From the NCBI GenBank assembly GCA_040954595.2, contig CM082594.2, positions 4,278,001 to 4,342,000 on the forward strand: a DNA stretch of 64,000 nucleotides, read 5' to 3'. The position numbers were made by a program, and so were the translations under genes. How positions within the stretch are numbered: position 1 is the stretch's first letter; every line of letters starts with the position of its first letter. The stretch comes from Balanoglossus misakiensis. Lineage: Eukaryota > Hemichordata. The notes beneath the pieces were generated by a model that searched no databases, was not told the DNA's origin, and saw only the letters and a list, made by a program, of their open reading frames with translations. Below, piece after piece: positions 46,015-59,000 of this stretch.

Positions 46015-49000
46015 ATGGCGACTGCGGAACCTCAGGTACCCAAACTTTCCGATATTTTTGACCGAGCTTGGAAAATTCAGTTGGATTTGGAGTCGAGTGA
46101 TGAACCGTCAAATAGCGATGCATATCAGGTATGTGCTTGTAAAGTTATGAAGGAATATTCGTTAAAGAATATCCGACAGACGACCAAATGTGTGTGTCAC
46201 TGTATGCATGTGATGCGACGCGTCTCGACGTGTACCGTTATATTATAATAGCCAAGTTCAGAGATGCGTCAAAGGTGCGAGAAACATAATAGGGTGAGCG
46301 TTAATTGTCTGGAGCATCTACATTTGCATGCACATCTGTTCCAAGAGTGCTGAGCGTAACTGACCAATCACAAAGTGTTGTGGTCTTCCTTTGTCTAAGG
46401 TGCGGAAGTGATTGACCAATCAGAATTGTCGGGGTCTAATTAGCCAAACAGTGACGATTGCTCGATTGTTTGTCTGCACTGCAAATTCTAATTTTAGCTG
46501 AGCCGCAGAAACTCAAAACAATAACCGTTATATGCAAATTTTGACCCTTGGCTAGGATCTTCTCACCAGAACCAAATAAGGGTCAAACCCCATTCAATTT
46601 GGGTCTTTACAGTGATTTGTATTGTGTGTATGATGCAAGTAAATAAATGCTAGATATCACAAGGAATGGCCTGTCTCTTCCTTTGGAATGGTGTCTTTAC
46701 CTTTGATATGAACGCTTTGCTTTTTAGTAATTGTGATTAAGAATTTTTTATTGTAATTGAAAATTGCAGCTCAAGGTAAAGGAGGCGATTGGTCTGTTTG
46801 AGCAATGTACTGAAATGGTGAACCAACTGAGTTTATTCAGTGATAATGAAGAAGTAGAAGAAATATCCACATCGTCACTTAAGTAAGTAGGAGTGTGTTA
46901 GCATGAGCAACATGATTTCAAATTTGGTTATCCTGTCGTACAACACATTGTCCACAATCTCTTTTTCTTTCTCAATTTGTGACACAGGTGTCCAGATTCC
47001 TGTCCAACAGAAATTACATTAAAAATATTCTTTTCTCAGGTATTTATTACTGCCAGCCTTCTTGGGTGATTTGAGTTTGAAAATAACAGGAGGAGCTGTC
47101 ACTCGGTTAAAACAAGTACAGAAAGCGAAGATTTATTATCAAGATTTCCTGAAGAGATGTAAATCGTATGGCCTTACCGATGAGGTAGGTGGTGATTGAT
47201 TCCAAGCAGAGAAATTGTGATTCATTTAAGTAATAGCACTGGTGATAGAAATGATGCAGTATTTTATATTTTATATGTATCAATCAGCTTCAGGTATGAT
47301 AATTCTACCACTAACTGAGTCTGTATGCGAATAAATTTTTATACATGTACTATATCTAGTATATATATGGATACTGATTATACTGTTCACATGCAGGAAC
47401 TACCTAATGAGAGTCCCAGCACTGACCAAGCTGCCCCTGCCGGAAGACCCAATCTGATGGCAATGCAGGCAAACAGAGAGACAAAAATAAAGAGATTTAA
47501 AGAGAAGAAGCAGTTGGAGGAAAAACTCAGGGCTCTCGGTCATCCGTCAGAAATAAACACCAAAGATGAAGATGTACAGGTTTGTCGTGATAGGTTACTA
47601 CACAATTTTTAAGAGACAGACTTGTACAGTGTTTGACATGTTCAGTGTTCGAGTTGACAAGGATTGGCAAATCTTGAACAGTTGTGCATAGGACTGTCAA
47701 TCGCCTGCTATCCTGCTATACTGATTACCACCAGCCAATCAGATCTCTCATAACACAGTATACTTCAAGCATACATGTAATATGTTGTACTTTGATAATT
47801 TTACGGTTTCACTGATTGGATATTGGTTTGGATGAAAAAATGTAACATGTCTATTGTTGCCACCTTTATCATAATGCAGAGAGTATTCTTCATCACGCTT
47901 GTCAAAAAGTGGTCCAGTGAAATCGTAGATGACTATGCAAGCCTGTTGCAAGAAATAGAAATCTTAGGACACATGCAACATGTTAAAGATCAAGAGAAAA
48001 CCAAGGGTCAGGATAGACGGCAACAACAGCCTCCTCAAAACCATCCACCAAGACAGGTAAGTGTGGTTATATTACAGTGATGGGGGAATTTAGTCAAAGT
48101 TTTCGATGACTTCGGGGAATAAAAAGTTTCGCTGAATATGTTGACAGAGAAAATAAAGCATCAGTTTGTACAAACGTAAAACTTCTTTGATGCATGAGCA
48201 CAGACAAGCACGCACGCACACACGCATGCACACACACACACTCACACACACACACACTTACAAAGGGATGTAATTATGATGTTCTGTTACTGAAGGACAT
48301 TCCCCACTATTTTGCAGCCCCTGAAACCATTTATTCTCACAAGAGATGACATACAGGCCAAGGTGTTTGGTGCAGGCTATCCGAGCCTACCAACAATGAC
48401 ACTGGAGGAATACTACGAAAAAGAAATCAGGGAGGGTAAAATTCTGCCATCATCGTAAGTAATTTCTGAAACAGTGGTGTCTGTGACTGTTTCCCTTTAT
48501 TTTTGAAAGATATTTCAGCTTAATTTATAATCTATCATAACTAGTGTTGGTCATTTCTTGCTTTTACACCCAAACAGTTTTTTCATTCCTTTTTATGACA
48601 CTATTAAATTTTTTTCTATCACTGCCCCCAAATTACATCTTTAAAGAAATACATCAGTTATGACATGTCAACGTAAACTGACCCCGCGAAGTACCTTCAT
48701 ACTAACTACAGCCATTGGCAACTTCAAATAACAACTGCTGTATAAACAGTGCCCCCATCACTACCCACCAGAACAGGCTGTTTAGTTTACATCACAGCTC
48801 TCCAAAGTTTATTGATGAATGAATACAGGAGGGTCTATTATTGCAAAGGGGCAGAGAACATAAAGTGTTTGGGCAACGCATTTAGACAATGAGTTGAAGG
48901 CAAACAGGTGTCCTATGTCGTCCTGTGTCCGTGTGTGTGTAACTGTGTATGTATGTATGTGTGTGTATGTATGTATGTGTGTGTGTGTGTGTGTGTATGA

Positions 49001-49517
49001 CACCAATAAAGTCACAGGATCTCACCCTTTTCTCTTCAATAAATCTCCCTCTGACAATTCCAGGAACCAAGGTCAGGTCAGTGAACGAGAGGCTGCTGAG
49101 CAAAGAGAAATCAAGAAAGAGAAAGAAATGGAAGGAGACGACAAGGAGGCCTTGAAGAAAGCGAGAGAAATGGACGACTGGAAGGACGGTGAGTTTTCAA
49201 ATTTTATGTAAATTATGTTAATTAGTATTACAAAGTACTGTAAAACACTTTATTTTCGTGAGTTGATATTTTCGCGATATCAAGGAGACCACTGTTTCGC
49301 GAGTATTAATTTTCGCGTTCTCTTATTTCATTCACTGCATTGTTATCTTCAAATAAATTTACGCGACTATTTATTTTCATGCTATTTTGGCTCTCGCATA
49401 TTTCGTGAAAATTTTATTGCATTCTGAGCAAAATAAAAAAAAAATTGATGTAAGAATCTTTCCTCGTGTGTTTCAGATAACAAACGGGGTTCAGGAAATC
49501 GACAGAACATGGGGTGA
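46015..49517 (+). CDS. IGBP1: Immunoglobulin-binding protein 1 (alpha4/TAP42), PP2A regulator
   Basis: Eight exons: 46015-46128, 46770-46882, 47040-47184, 47397-47579, 47880-48056, 48318-48454, 49064-49188, 49477-49517. Phases agree and give 344 residues (human about 339). Alpha4 binds and protects free PP2A-family catalytic subunits in the cytosol and links them to TOR signalling. The N-terminal TAP42 helical repeat contains [11 protein letters not shown]; a coiled basic stretch has [18 protein letters not shown]. The hallmark motif [20 protein letters not shown] is in exon 6. The tail [18 protein letters not shown] is nearly the family consensus. The last exon is only 41 nt and was found by completing that tail. 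Start chosen at the first ATG giving a TAP42-like N-terminus. Confidence 0.96.
48190..48262. repeat. (CA)n-rich simple repeat
   Basis: CACG/CACA dinucleotide-rich tract in IGBP1 intron 5. Confidence 0.85.
48929..48998. repeat. (GT)n/(GTAT)n simple repeat
   Basis: GTGTGT and GTATGTAT tract in IGBP1 intron 6, just upstream of exon 7. Confidence 0.9.
49235..49440 (+). mobile_element. CGCG-rich MITE-like element, copy 1
   Basis: Begins GTACTGTAAAACACTTTATT and carries many TTTTCGCG or TTTCGTG words, ending GAAAATTTTATTGC. It matches, in reverse orientation and over most of its length, the element at 57913-58105. The distal end looks incomplete here. Lies in IGBP1 intron 7. Confidence 0.75.
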
Positions 49518-50175
49518 TGGTGCCAAATTTCGCGGGACTGTTCCAAGCATTGGAAAGTGGGGATGGACACTTCACAGGGTACAACGAGTAAAATGGGATC
49601 GCTGGCATTTTGTGGAAATTTTAATTTGCTTATGAGATAAAGAGACTACAAATGAACGTGAATTATGGAAAAATGATACAATAAACAGATAATTTAATAA
49701 TTGTTAAGTTTTATTACTGAATCCTGGTAACTGAAATGAAATGCTATTCATTAATCCGTGATTGAAGATAATTTTTGTTAAAGGGAAGCGGTTCTCACGC
49801 TGTGTGCCCATAAGGAGTCATGACCCTGAGTGTATGCAAGTAACAACTTGCTTGAACCCTGAACTTGATCACAAAACTCAACATACAATCTGCCTCCATC
49901 ACACCTTAACCCTTTATCACCATGGTTTGGTCCAACTGCATTGTTTTCAATGGCAAAGTTGGACCTGTACACAGTGAAATGGGGGTGAAGGGCTTAAACT
50001 GATTGGTCATCCCTGAAATTCAAACACACTCTCTTGAGCTACTTCTGAATACGGCAGTGCACTAAAATAATAGAGCTGTGTTTGAACTTCACAAAGTTGT
50101 TTCCAATACAACTTTCCGACTGGACTACACAGTTCATCAGCTGTTATGAAAAGTAAACTCTAGCAAAACTTCCGG
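49518..50175. other. Tail-to-tail gap between IGBP1 and sulfatase 2
   Basis: AATAAA on plus at 49680-49685 (163 bp past the IGBP1 stop) and TTTATT at 49710-49715 (AATAAA on minus, for sulfatase 2) lie 30 bp apart, so the two 3' UTRs may overlap. The rest is non-coding and includes the palindromic element at 49906-49997. Confidence 0.55.
49906..49997. mobile_element. Short palindromic MITE-like element, copy B
   Basis: Starts TTAACCCTTTATCACCATGG, has TTGGTCCAAC and GTTGGACCTGTA inside, and ends GTGAAGGGCTTAA. Ends are near inverted complements. Lies in the presumed 3' UTR of sulfatase 2. Confidence 0.7.
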
Positions 50176-53029
50176 TCAGCACCATCCAGGGGACCACGCG
50201 CCGCCGAAATTTCCGGGATTTGCCGCGAAGGTTAACGACGTCTTCTCGAAAGCCGGTACTGCTTTTTTCGCCTCTTCTTCTATTCTTTCCGTGAGTTCCT
50301 TCACCTTCCTGGGCATTTTCTTCGAAAGGTCGTGTTTTTCCAATGGATCGTCTGTGGGAAAATCAATAAGGATGGCATGGAAAGGCTAATCAGAAAAGAC
50401 AAGTTGTGTGCAGGTCTTGTTTGGTACTTCATATAACAGGCATGATCATGTCTTTATCACCAATGCTTCTTTTACATTTTGATCCATCTGACTTTTAATA
50501 AATAAAATACAAGACATGTCACCTTAATCTAGTACCTTGATATTGCAATTATTGTTATTATTAATTCTTTATTTCAGACTATAAACATGTTCATATAGAA
50601 TAATTACAGAATGGGGAAAATACCAAAAAAAAATAGTGACATTAAGAATAATTCATAAGCATACATCTGCTTATAAAAATACATTTCTGTATATATCAAC
50701 TCAATGCTTAAAGTGAAGGTGTCTTGGCGCCGCATTTGTTTGTAAACATTACAATTCATCCGCAACAAATAGATCATTCTTAGAATGAACGAAGCAGCCA
50801 ACTGTAGTGTAGACTGGGCATGGCAGCAACTGAAGATCCTAGTAGGTCATGGTGACTGCAGTGAGGTTTGTCTGGTATGGGAGGACATATTCTCATCAAG
50901 GGGGACACCCTCGCGGTGCGACGACCCCTTCCCTTTAAGTAATTTATACTTTTCATTTATGGTTTTGTATTTTGAATTGCATAACAAAAAGAAGATACAG
51001 ACAGACATGAATGAATGAATGAATGAATAAAAAAATAAGTAAATCAAATTAACACAGGCTTACCTTTTAAGTTAAACAGATGCACTTTACTAGGCAGAAT
51101 ACAAGATCCGTTTCCATATTTTCCATCAACTTCAGGTGGCGGAGCCCAGCAACCTGGAAGTACGAGAATGATTAGAGTTTAACCCTTTCACTACCATGGT
51201 TCAGTCCCAAACCATTGTAAGGTTGGACCTCTAAAGAGGGAACTGGGGGTAAAAGGGTTAAAATTAATATATCCGGAGTCAGAGGATTTTTTATGAAACT
51301 TCTGAATTCCACAGAAATATGACATGTAGGCTTTGGTTTGATCCGAGAGAACTGATATTGATGCCTTGACTTGCATTTGTGTTTAATATAAATACATATC
51401 TGAACTAATGAAGACCAGATGTATAGTTGGCTGGTTCATGGATGTTCCAGGACCTTTACTTACACGGCCCTCTCCAGCTTTCTCGGACATCTGAAAACAG
51501 AACAGCAAAGAACCAGGAAATCTAAAGATTGGCAAATGCCATTGTCTACATACCATTGTTGCTTCGATCACCACCTAAAAGTAGCAGCTTGAAATTGCCG
51601 TACCTGTTGTAAAGGGAATTTATGATATGTATATTGACAATGTATCTTTTTAGTACCAATAGTACAATATCAATTACAAGTTCCATTGCAATATTCTGTT
51701 GATCAAACTTTCAAAAAATTCAGCATCAAAAGGGGACAGAGTGAGGGTTCTCTTGTTGTGTAAAAGCTTGGAGAATGTTACTTTTTTCCATTGCATCCAA
51801 ATTTCAAAACCCCCAGCCCATTGTCGTTGTTGATTCTGTCTTGGCCCCTTTATGAATATCAGCTAGCATGAAGGGAGGTGCTTATTCTCTGATGAGTACT
51901 GGACACAATATCATTTGGTTTTGTTTCTATGAGAGAGAGGGTTTTGTTTCTATGAGAGAGAGGGTTTTGTTTCTATGAGAGAGAGGGTTTTGTTTCTATG
52001 AGAGAGAGGGTTTTGTTTCTATGAGAGAGAGAGGGGAGGGGGAGGGAGAATATGATTCTGACAACCTGACACTATGTGGAATGGGGATGCCTTTTTGTGA
52101 GTTTACCTAATTGCTGCTACATCCCACTTCTGCATGATGTTGTACACAAATTCTTTTCTTGGCGAAGGTGCATTCCTAGTCAGAGCGCCCCACACGTCAA
52201 TGCCATCCATTTCTGGATCTGAGACAGTAACAAATATGTATTGACAACATGGTAAATGACATACTGGTACATGTATGATTACAAGTGTCATGGTCATTAA
52301 ATATGATGGAACGTATTAAAAGTCAGTCTGATTAAAATCAGACGTAACATTAGGCGCCGTCTTTACCTTTGCTGTTCTGTTCCGAAGGACCTGAGAAGGC
52401 CAAGACAGAGAACAGAACAGCCAAGAATCAGCTAAGGTAAAGACAGCGCCTTACACCTTATTTTGATCAGATTGATTTAAAATACCAACCTGTTATATTT
52501 CCACCAGCAAGCTTCACCAGTGTAGGATACCAGTCAATGATATGAATCAGCCTGTGGAATGAAATATATATAAAATCCATTAAATAAACTTACAGGTTTC
52601 AAACTCAGACCCTATAACAAAATATATGCACAAGTACCAGCACACAAAAATATATGCTGGTACTTGGCCAAAACTCAACCTGTAAAGGTATGCATGAAGC
52701 CAAGGTTAACACATTGTATGTATACACACCCATTATATGTGTACCCGGTATTTGGAAGAATGTTGCCATGGACGAATCCCACAGCCCGGGTGCCACCTTC
52801 GAATAACGTCTTTTTGGTGCCCAGCAGCGGCCAATTGTTGCCCTCGTACGCTTCATTCTGTGGTGCGCCATTCTACATAAAAAGACAAAAGATTGTGACG
52901 TTGTTGGTGATTATGATGACGATGAGAATTGCTTCATAAGCATCGATACTTCTTGAGATATTCACATTGATTCTCGAGAAGTATCATGAAATAATTCTCC
53001 ACAGGTGATGATGATGGTGGTGGTGGTGG

Positions 53030-53076
<47 letters not shown>

Positions 53077-56000
53077 GCTTCATAAGCATACAAGCAAGAA
53101 AGCATACAATAAATGATACAAACTTACATCTGACGAAAACACCACCAAAGTGTTTTCCCATAGTCCATTTTGTTTTAATGTTTTGACAACTTTCCCAATG
53201 CCATCGTCCAAGGCTGTAATCATACCTGCAAAGGATAATGGTTCCCAATTTTTAATTAAAAACACAAGACAATCACTTTAATACATACAACTTTAAACAG
53301 CCATTGCTTCTACCAAATTGAACCATGTGTTTAAAAATGTTTCTGTCTGAACAGAAAGGGCTGCACACTTATCTTTGATTACATTTTCTATGCGAAACTT
53401 ATATTGTAAATACATTCATTAAAGTGAATTTATTTGTATAATTGTTTGGTCTTACCCAATATTATCCTTCGCCTTTCGTTCTCCACAGAAGGATACATAT
53501 CAGTGTATTTTTGTGGAACCTGTTGTGAGAGAAACAAAACATGATCAACAAACATAGAATGTAATCAAGGAAGTTTAAAGTACTTGATCGATTAAATAAA
53601 AATGGCAGCTGTTGGTGCTTTAAAACAGATCGTCACTTATCGCAAAGTCATAACGCCTTGGGGACAGGGGTCGACTACATCCTGCAATCAAATTACGTAG
53701 CTATGGGAAAATGCTTTGATACACAAAAACATATGAATACAGAAAGCACTTAATTTTAAATGTTCTGTGCACCAGGTGCTGGTGATAGACATGTAATAGG
53801 AGACCTCAAACGCTCTCTAAAAATAGAGGATCTTATTTTGACAAGAATATGATCCATTTCCGAAACGAAAGCATTTGTTCATGGATATTAATGTTATAAG
53901 ACAAAGATACACAAAGCGACAACTGTGACTTTACCTGTAGCGGAGAATGGACGTTTTGATAAGCCAGGTACATGAACATTGGTTTGGTTTTGTCGTGGTT
54001 GTTGATGTATTCCACAGCCTTGTCGGTGTACAGATACTACAACAGAAAAAAAATGTTTCGGATCAATTCTCAATAATGGTAATTATTGGTGGCCATTCTT
54101 GCAGTAACATGTGTAATTTTATTAGCAATAAATAAATAAATAAAATATAGCTGCAAGCAGCGATGACGGGCACAAGCTTAAGCCGAAAGTCAAAGGTCAT
54201 ATGTGGTCACCCAAAATTTGGGCAAAAAATTTTGACCCCATACTAGTCCAGGTCCAACAAAAACCAGACCTCTAGCCCTATTGGTTCGCCTAGAATTAGA
54301 TATGCACATAATTAATGAGGTAAAGTATAAGGCTCCATTAGGAGTTCCATGCCTCCAAATGCCAAGGCTGTATCTGCATGGGTTGACGAGATACGGTAAA
54401 GTAGGTCAAAGGTCACCTGAGGTCACCCAAAATTGGGCAAGAAATTTTAACCCCATACTGGACCATGTTCAACAAAAATCAAACCTCTAGCCCTATTGGT
54501 TAGCCTGGAATTAGGTATGCACATAATTAATGAGATAAGCAGGTGTCACAGGTGACCCCAAATTTTGTCTTTTCAATTTTAGTCACAACCCTCCAAACGC
54601 CAAGTCTGTACCTGCTGTGGATGCCGAGATATAGGAAAGTAGGTCAAAGGTCACCTGAGGTCACCCAAAATTTGGGCAAAAATTTTTGATCCCATACTAG
54701 TCCATGTCCCACAAGAACAAAACCTCTAGCCCTAATAGTTAGCCCGGAATTAGGTATGCACATAATTAATGAGTTAAGCAGGTGTTACAGGTGAGCCCAA
54801 AATTTTGTCTTTTATATTGGTCCCATTCAGCTCACGGGCCACTAGACTGTCACTGTACAGGACAATTGCACAGACGTGGACATAGCGTCATAGCTTAACT
54901 ATAGAAAGTATAGGCCTATGGCTGGGTGCACAAATATGACAAATAATATTTAATAATCTTCTTCTCAAAATAGACTTGGCCCATGGCCTTGACATTTGGC
55001 ATGTAGGACACTGACCGCATGGTCCGCAAAAATTGCTAAAAGAATTTTGATATCTCTATTCATATGCAAATTAAGCCCATTTGAAAACTTTGCCCATATA
55101 TGGTCATCAGGTCACATGACTTATTAAACATTCACGAGGGTACTGCACCAGCTCTCATAGGCCTGCATCACTGTGCCAAGTTTGAGATTTGTAGGTTCAG
55201 CCGTTTTCAAGATCCTATTGGGCAAAAAAACTACACAAGAAAAAGAAGAGGATGAAAAACCCCAGTAATACCAATAGGGCACAAGCCTGCTTGGCTTGTG
55301 CCCTAATAAATCTAAATGTATAAACTAGGAGAATTTAAACGTTGATGTCTCCATGAAAATATTCTCATTGATCATTTCCTACTAAACTTCACTTTTTTGT
55401 GCTTTCAGAATTACATAATGGACTCAGAGATGCACACTTTGTACGCCCTGATGTGCTCCATTATATACGCCTCCCACATCACATGTCACATATGGTCATG
55501 TGCTTTTGTCCATTAATGGTCGGCGGGATGTACTTTACGGTTTAACATTGCTCTTTCAGTGAAAAAACAGCATTATTTGCAGAAAGCAAGGTGCCACCAT
55601 GTTATTTTCAATGCCCCATTCAGACAGCAATAATTGAATATAATAGGAGCATGCATGGTTGACCTTTGACCTGCATTTACATGGCCAAAAATGACAAACT
55701 TATACTTAATCACTTCATCGTGTCTAGAGGTAATGTATGAGAGAGGGTTGTATGTAACCTATTAAAGGCACCCAATCACTTCTAATTTACATATGCCCAT
55801 ATTATGGGTAAAAAGGCATATCCTTTTCTTTGGGTGACCTTATGTGGTGACACACTTTTTTTCATGGCCACCCACTGAAAATCTATGATTGGCTAGATCT
55901 CACCTAAATTTCCATGGTAACTGTGCTCAAATTTGCAATGGTGACTGTATACCTGTAACCCTTGTCAAACTCCTGTTCTGATGGCAATCAAGTTGTCTCA

Positions 56001-59000
56001 TTTTAGAGTTTTACATTTTTCCATGTGAAGCATACGGTAAGGGTCTCCAACAAATATCCATTTCCCCTCTGTACTCCCATCCCTTCCATTTTACATTCAT
56101 TACAGAATACTTACCGATGAATAAGTTCCATTCTGACTCCAGTCGGGCTTGAAGTTGTCGTGGAGATCTAGACCCAAAGCTGGATGAGGGGAAAATATTG
56201 CCAATTAAATGAAAACAACATTGATAATTTAATTTAACGGAATAAATAAGATGTTTGCCTCAGTTTAGTACTTCACATTTCAGGCATTTATGTGAAAATT
56301 ACTTTTTATTAATGCTATAGGAGGCCAACACGCTACATGTCACCTTTTTGATATCTGATGGTGTATATAAAAGGTCTCACATAAGCATTTCAGACGACCC
56401 TTCCCCTTTAATTACCAAATAGCAAATGTGTACGTACAAGCTGTATGTGTGTAGTGATCTCCACCAGGGAGATAGAACCCATAGAACTTGTCGAAACCAC
56501 GTCTGTTTGGTGTGTATTCCTTTTTACAAAATCCCAAATGCCACCTGTTAATCAAATCAGTTTGAATCATTCACAATGGCATTAATGTGTAATGTGTGAT
56601 GCGCCAGATCACTGGGTATTTCGTGAATAATTACAAACAAATTTATGACAATGAAATCAAAATTAATTGTCTGCACTGGTAATTACAAGAGCCAATATTT
56701 TACTTTGTATTATGAATATGAAATTACTGATACTCGCATCATTCATTTTTCGTTCATTCATTCATTCATTGATTCATTCATTCATTCATTCATTCATTCA
56801 TTGATTCATTGATTCATTCATTTCTTCATTCATTCATTCATTCATTCACTCATTCATTCATTTCTTCCTTCCTTCCTTCCTTCCTTCGTTCCTTCATTCA
56901 TTCATTCATTCATTCTTACTTGCCAACCATATAAGTTGAATAGCCGAGTTGTTTTAGTTTTCTTGGCAGGAATGTGTAATTTAAAGGAACTCCTTCTGGT
57001 AGTCTTTGCCACATCCCCCCTGTCTGAAATCAAACAAAAAAAACTATTACTATTAAAACCATATTGTACTCATGAAAATACACCACTGGCTTTACTGTGA
57101 TCCAACTAAAATAATGCGTAAAATAAGCAAAAAGGCAGACATATAGATAGACAGACAGACAGACTGACTGACAGGGATATACACAGATGCATGGGTGGCC
57201 AGAAAAACAGCCAATACGTAATCTATTATATTTATTCCTAAAATAGCATTTGTGAACCATTTGTATCTGCATTATCCATGATAACTATTATATTATAAAG
57301 TATGAAACAAAACGTACCTGCACCCCTAGGCGATATGAGTAATATCCCGTCATCAGAGACGCTCTAGATCTGAAATTGAGATTTTTTATACTGTTTATAG
57401 AAACCCATTACTGAATACTTTGTTTTATACATGTAATTGTCTGTTCTTTGTTTGTTTGGGGTACAAAGTTACTATTCTTTTAGTTATTTGGATATTTTCA
57501 AAAACATAGGTACGTACATCCACAAAACACACCCACCCACCTAGCTGTTGTCCAAAAGTACGTTATGCCACTAGATAAAGTCAAATAATGGGATGTTAAT
57601 GTTTTCGACTTACGGAGAGCATGACTGGTAAACATAGGATTGGTTCAGGATGATTCCTTCTCTAGCAAGTGTATCTAATGTGGGACTGATGACATGAGGA
57701 TTGTTGTAACCTATATCACTCCATCCTGAAAAGAAACAACAAAATAGGAGAGATTTGTTTTTTTTAAGACAATTAATTTTTATCACTATCTGGGATGTGC
57801 AAAGATATATATTGGATACACGAACAACTAGTGTATAAATCTATGTATAGGTATTAAAATGGTTGATATTAATGCTAGTATTACTTCCAGTTTGTCCCAG
57901 TCAGAGTTTATAATGTAAAACGGGTTATTTCCACGAGCAATAAATTTTCGTGAAAAACGCGAGAGCCAAATCAACGTGAAAATAAAAAATCGCGTAAAAT
58001 GTTTTTCGGAGATACCTATGCAGTTAGTGAAATACGAGAACGCAAAAATTAATCCTTTGATATCGCGAAAAATAACTGTCGCGAAAATAAACCGTTTTAC
58101 AGTACATAAAAAGATGCAACAAGAATGAAATATTTGGCGGCAGCTTTTATATGTAAAAAAGTGAAATACAAAAAGAGGAAAGACCTAAAGCAAACAACTG
58201 TCTGTAATCCTCGTCATCAGATTTTATTCCAGGACATGGCAGCTTGTGTATTGACTTAAATGTACATAGACACTATTACAGGATTATAAAAACAAAAGAC
58301 GATAAAAGGCACTGTCACTCCATATTGTGTTTAGTGTTGAATTATGATGATTTTTCTTAAGTTAATCTCTCTCTGCGTATCTATGCATTGCACATTTGCT
58401 AATATTAAAAAGCTGGATCTGAACTGATAGAAAAAGCTGCAGCGGGAACTGCCCACTGGTGAACGTAAATTACATATGACTTTTTAGCAGCGTTAGTTGT
58501 CTAAATGTTTGATATCTCATCTTGTTGAAAAAAGTCCATAAAAATTCAAGAACATAGATCTGTATCTTCTGAAGGTATACTTCTATAGGTTGCCATGACA
58601 ACTGACGCGGAAGCACACTGTCAAGTGAGTTAATTTGCATTAAGTGCACGTGGTTTGCCTTTCATTGCCCTACTTCGGTCTGGTTTTCTGTTGTCAAATC
58701 GAACACTCGATCTTGGGAAAGTAAAATTTTATGGGCCATCATATTTCAAACTTCTCTACACATGTTACCCTACGTTATTTCGCACAATGAGCGCATATTT
58801 GTGAGGGCACACACTGACCATAAAAATAGCTTACTAGTACGTAGCAATCATCTCAATCCCTTTTATCCCAGTGTTTGAGTATGCGTGGAGTCTGACTTTT
58901 CAGTGTTTGGTTTGTTTGCACATCAGTCCTTTTGTTTCTCTTTTGTTTCAGTCCCAATAAACAGTTTCGTGAGCAGACGGAAATTCTTTCGTTTATAGAA

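Larger units (their letters stand above)
54146..55306. mobile_element. 1.2-kb non-autonomous element with internal repeats and terminal hairpin
   Basis: The left end has GCTGC-AA-GCAGC followed by GGGCACAAGC (54168-54177). The right end has a perfect 11-bp stem, GGGCACAAGCC (55277-55287) and GGCTTGTGCCC (55293-55303), with loop TGCTT, followed by TAA. Inside are three copies of a unit of about 238 bp containing GGTCACCCAAAATT, ACCTCTAGCCCTA and GCACATAATTAATGAG. No transposase ORF. A hairpin close to a CTAA end recalls Helitron 3' ends, but the outer GGGCACAAGC repeats could equally be terminal inverted repeats, so the class is left open. Lies in the sulfatase 2 intron between exons 6 and 7. 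Confidence 0.65.

Noticed and set aside
45761-46150. 129-codon plus-strand ORF overlapping IGBP1 exon 1
   Set aside because: Different frame from the TAP42-like N-terminus and composed of promoter sequence.
52490-52551. Suspected one-base frameshift in sulfatase 2 exon 11
   Set aside because: Recounting the line at 52441-52500 shows the exon is 62 nt and in frame; my first count had dropped a base.
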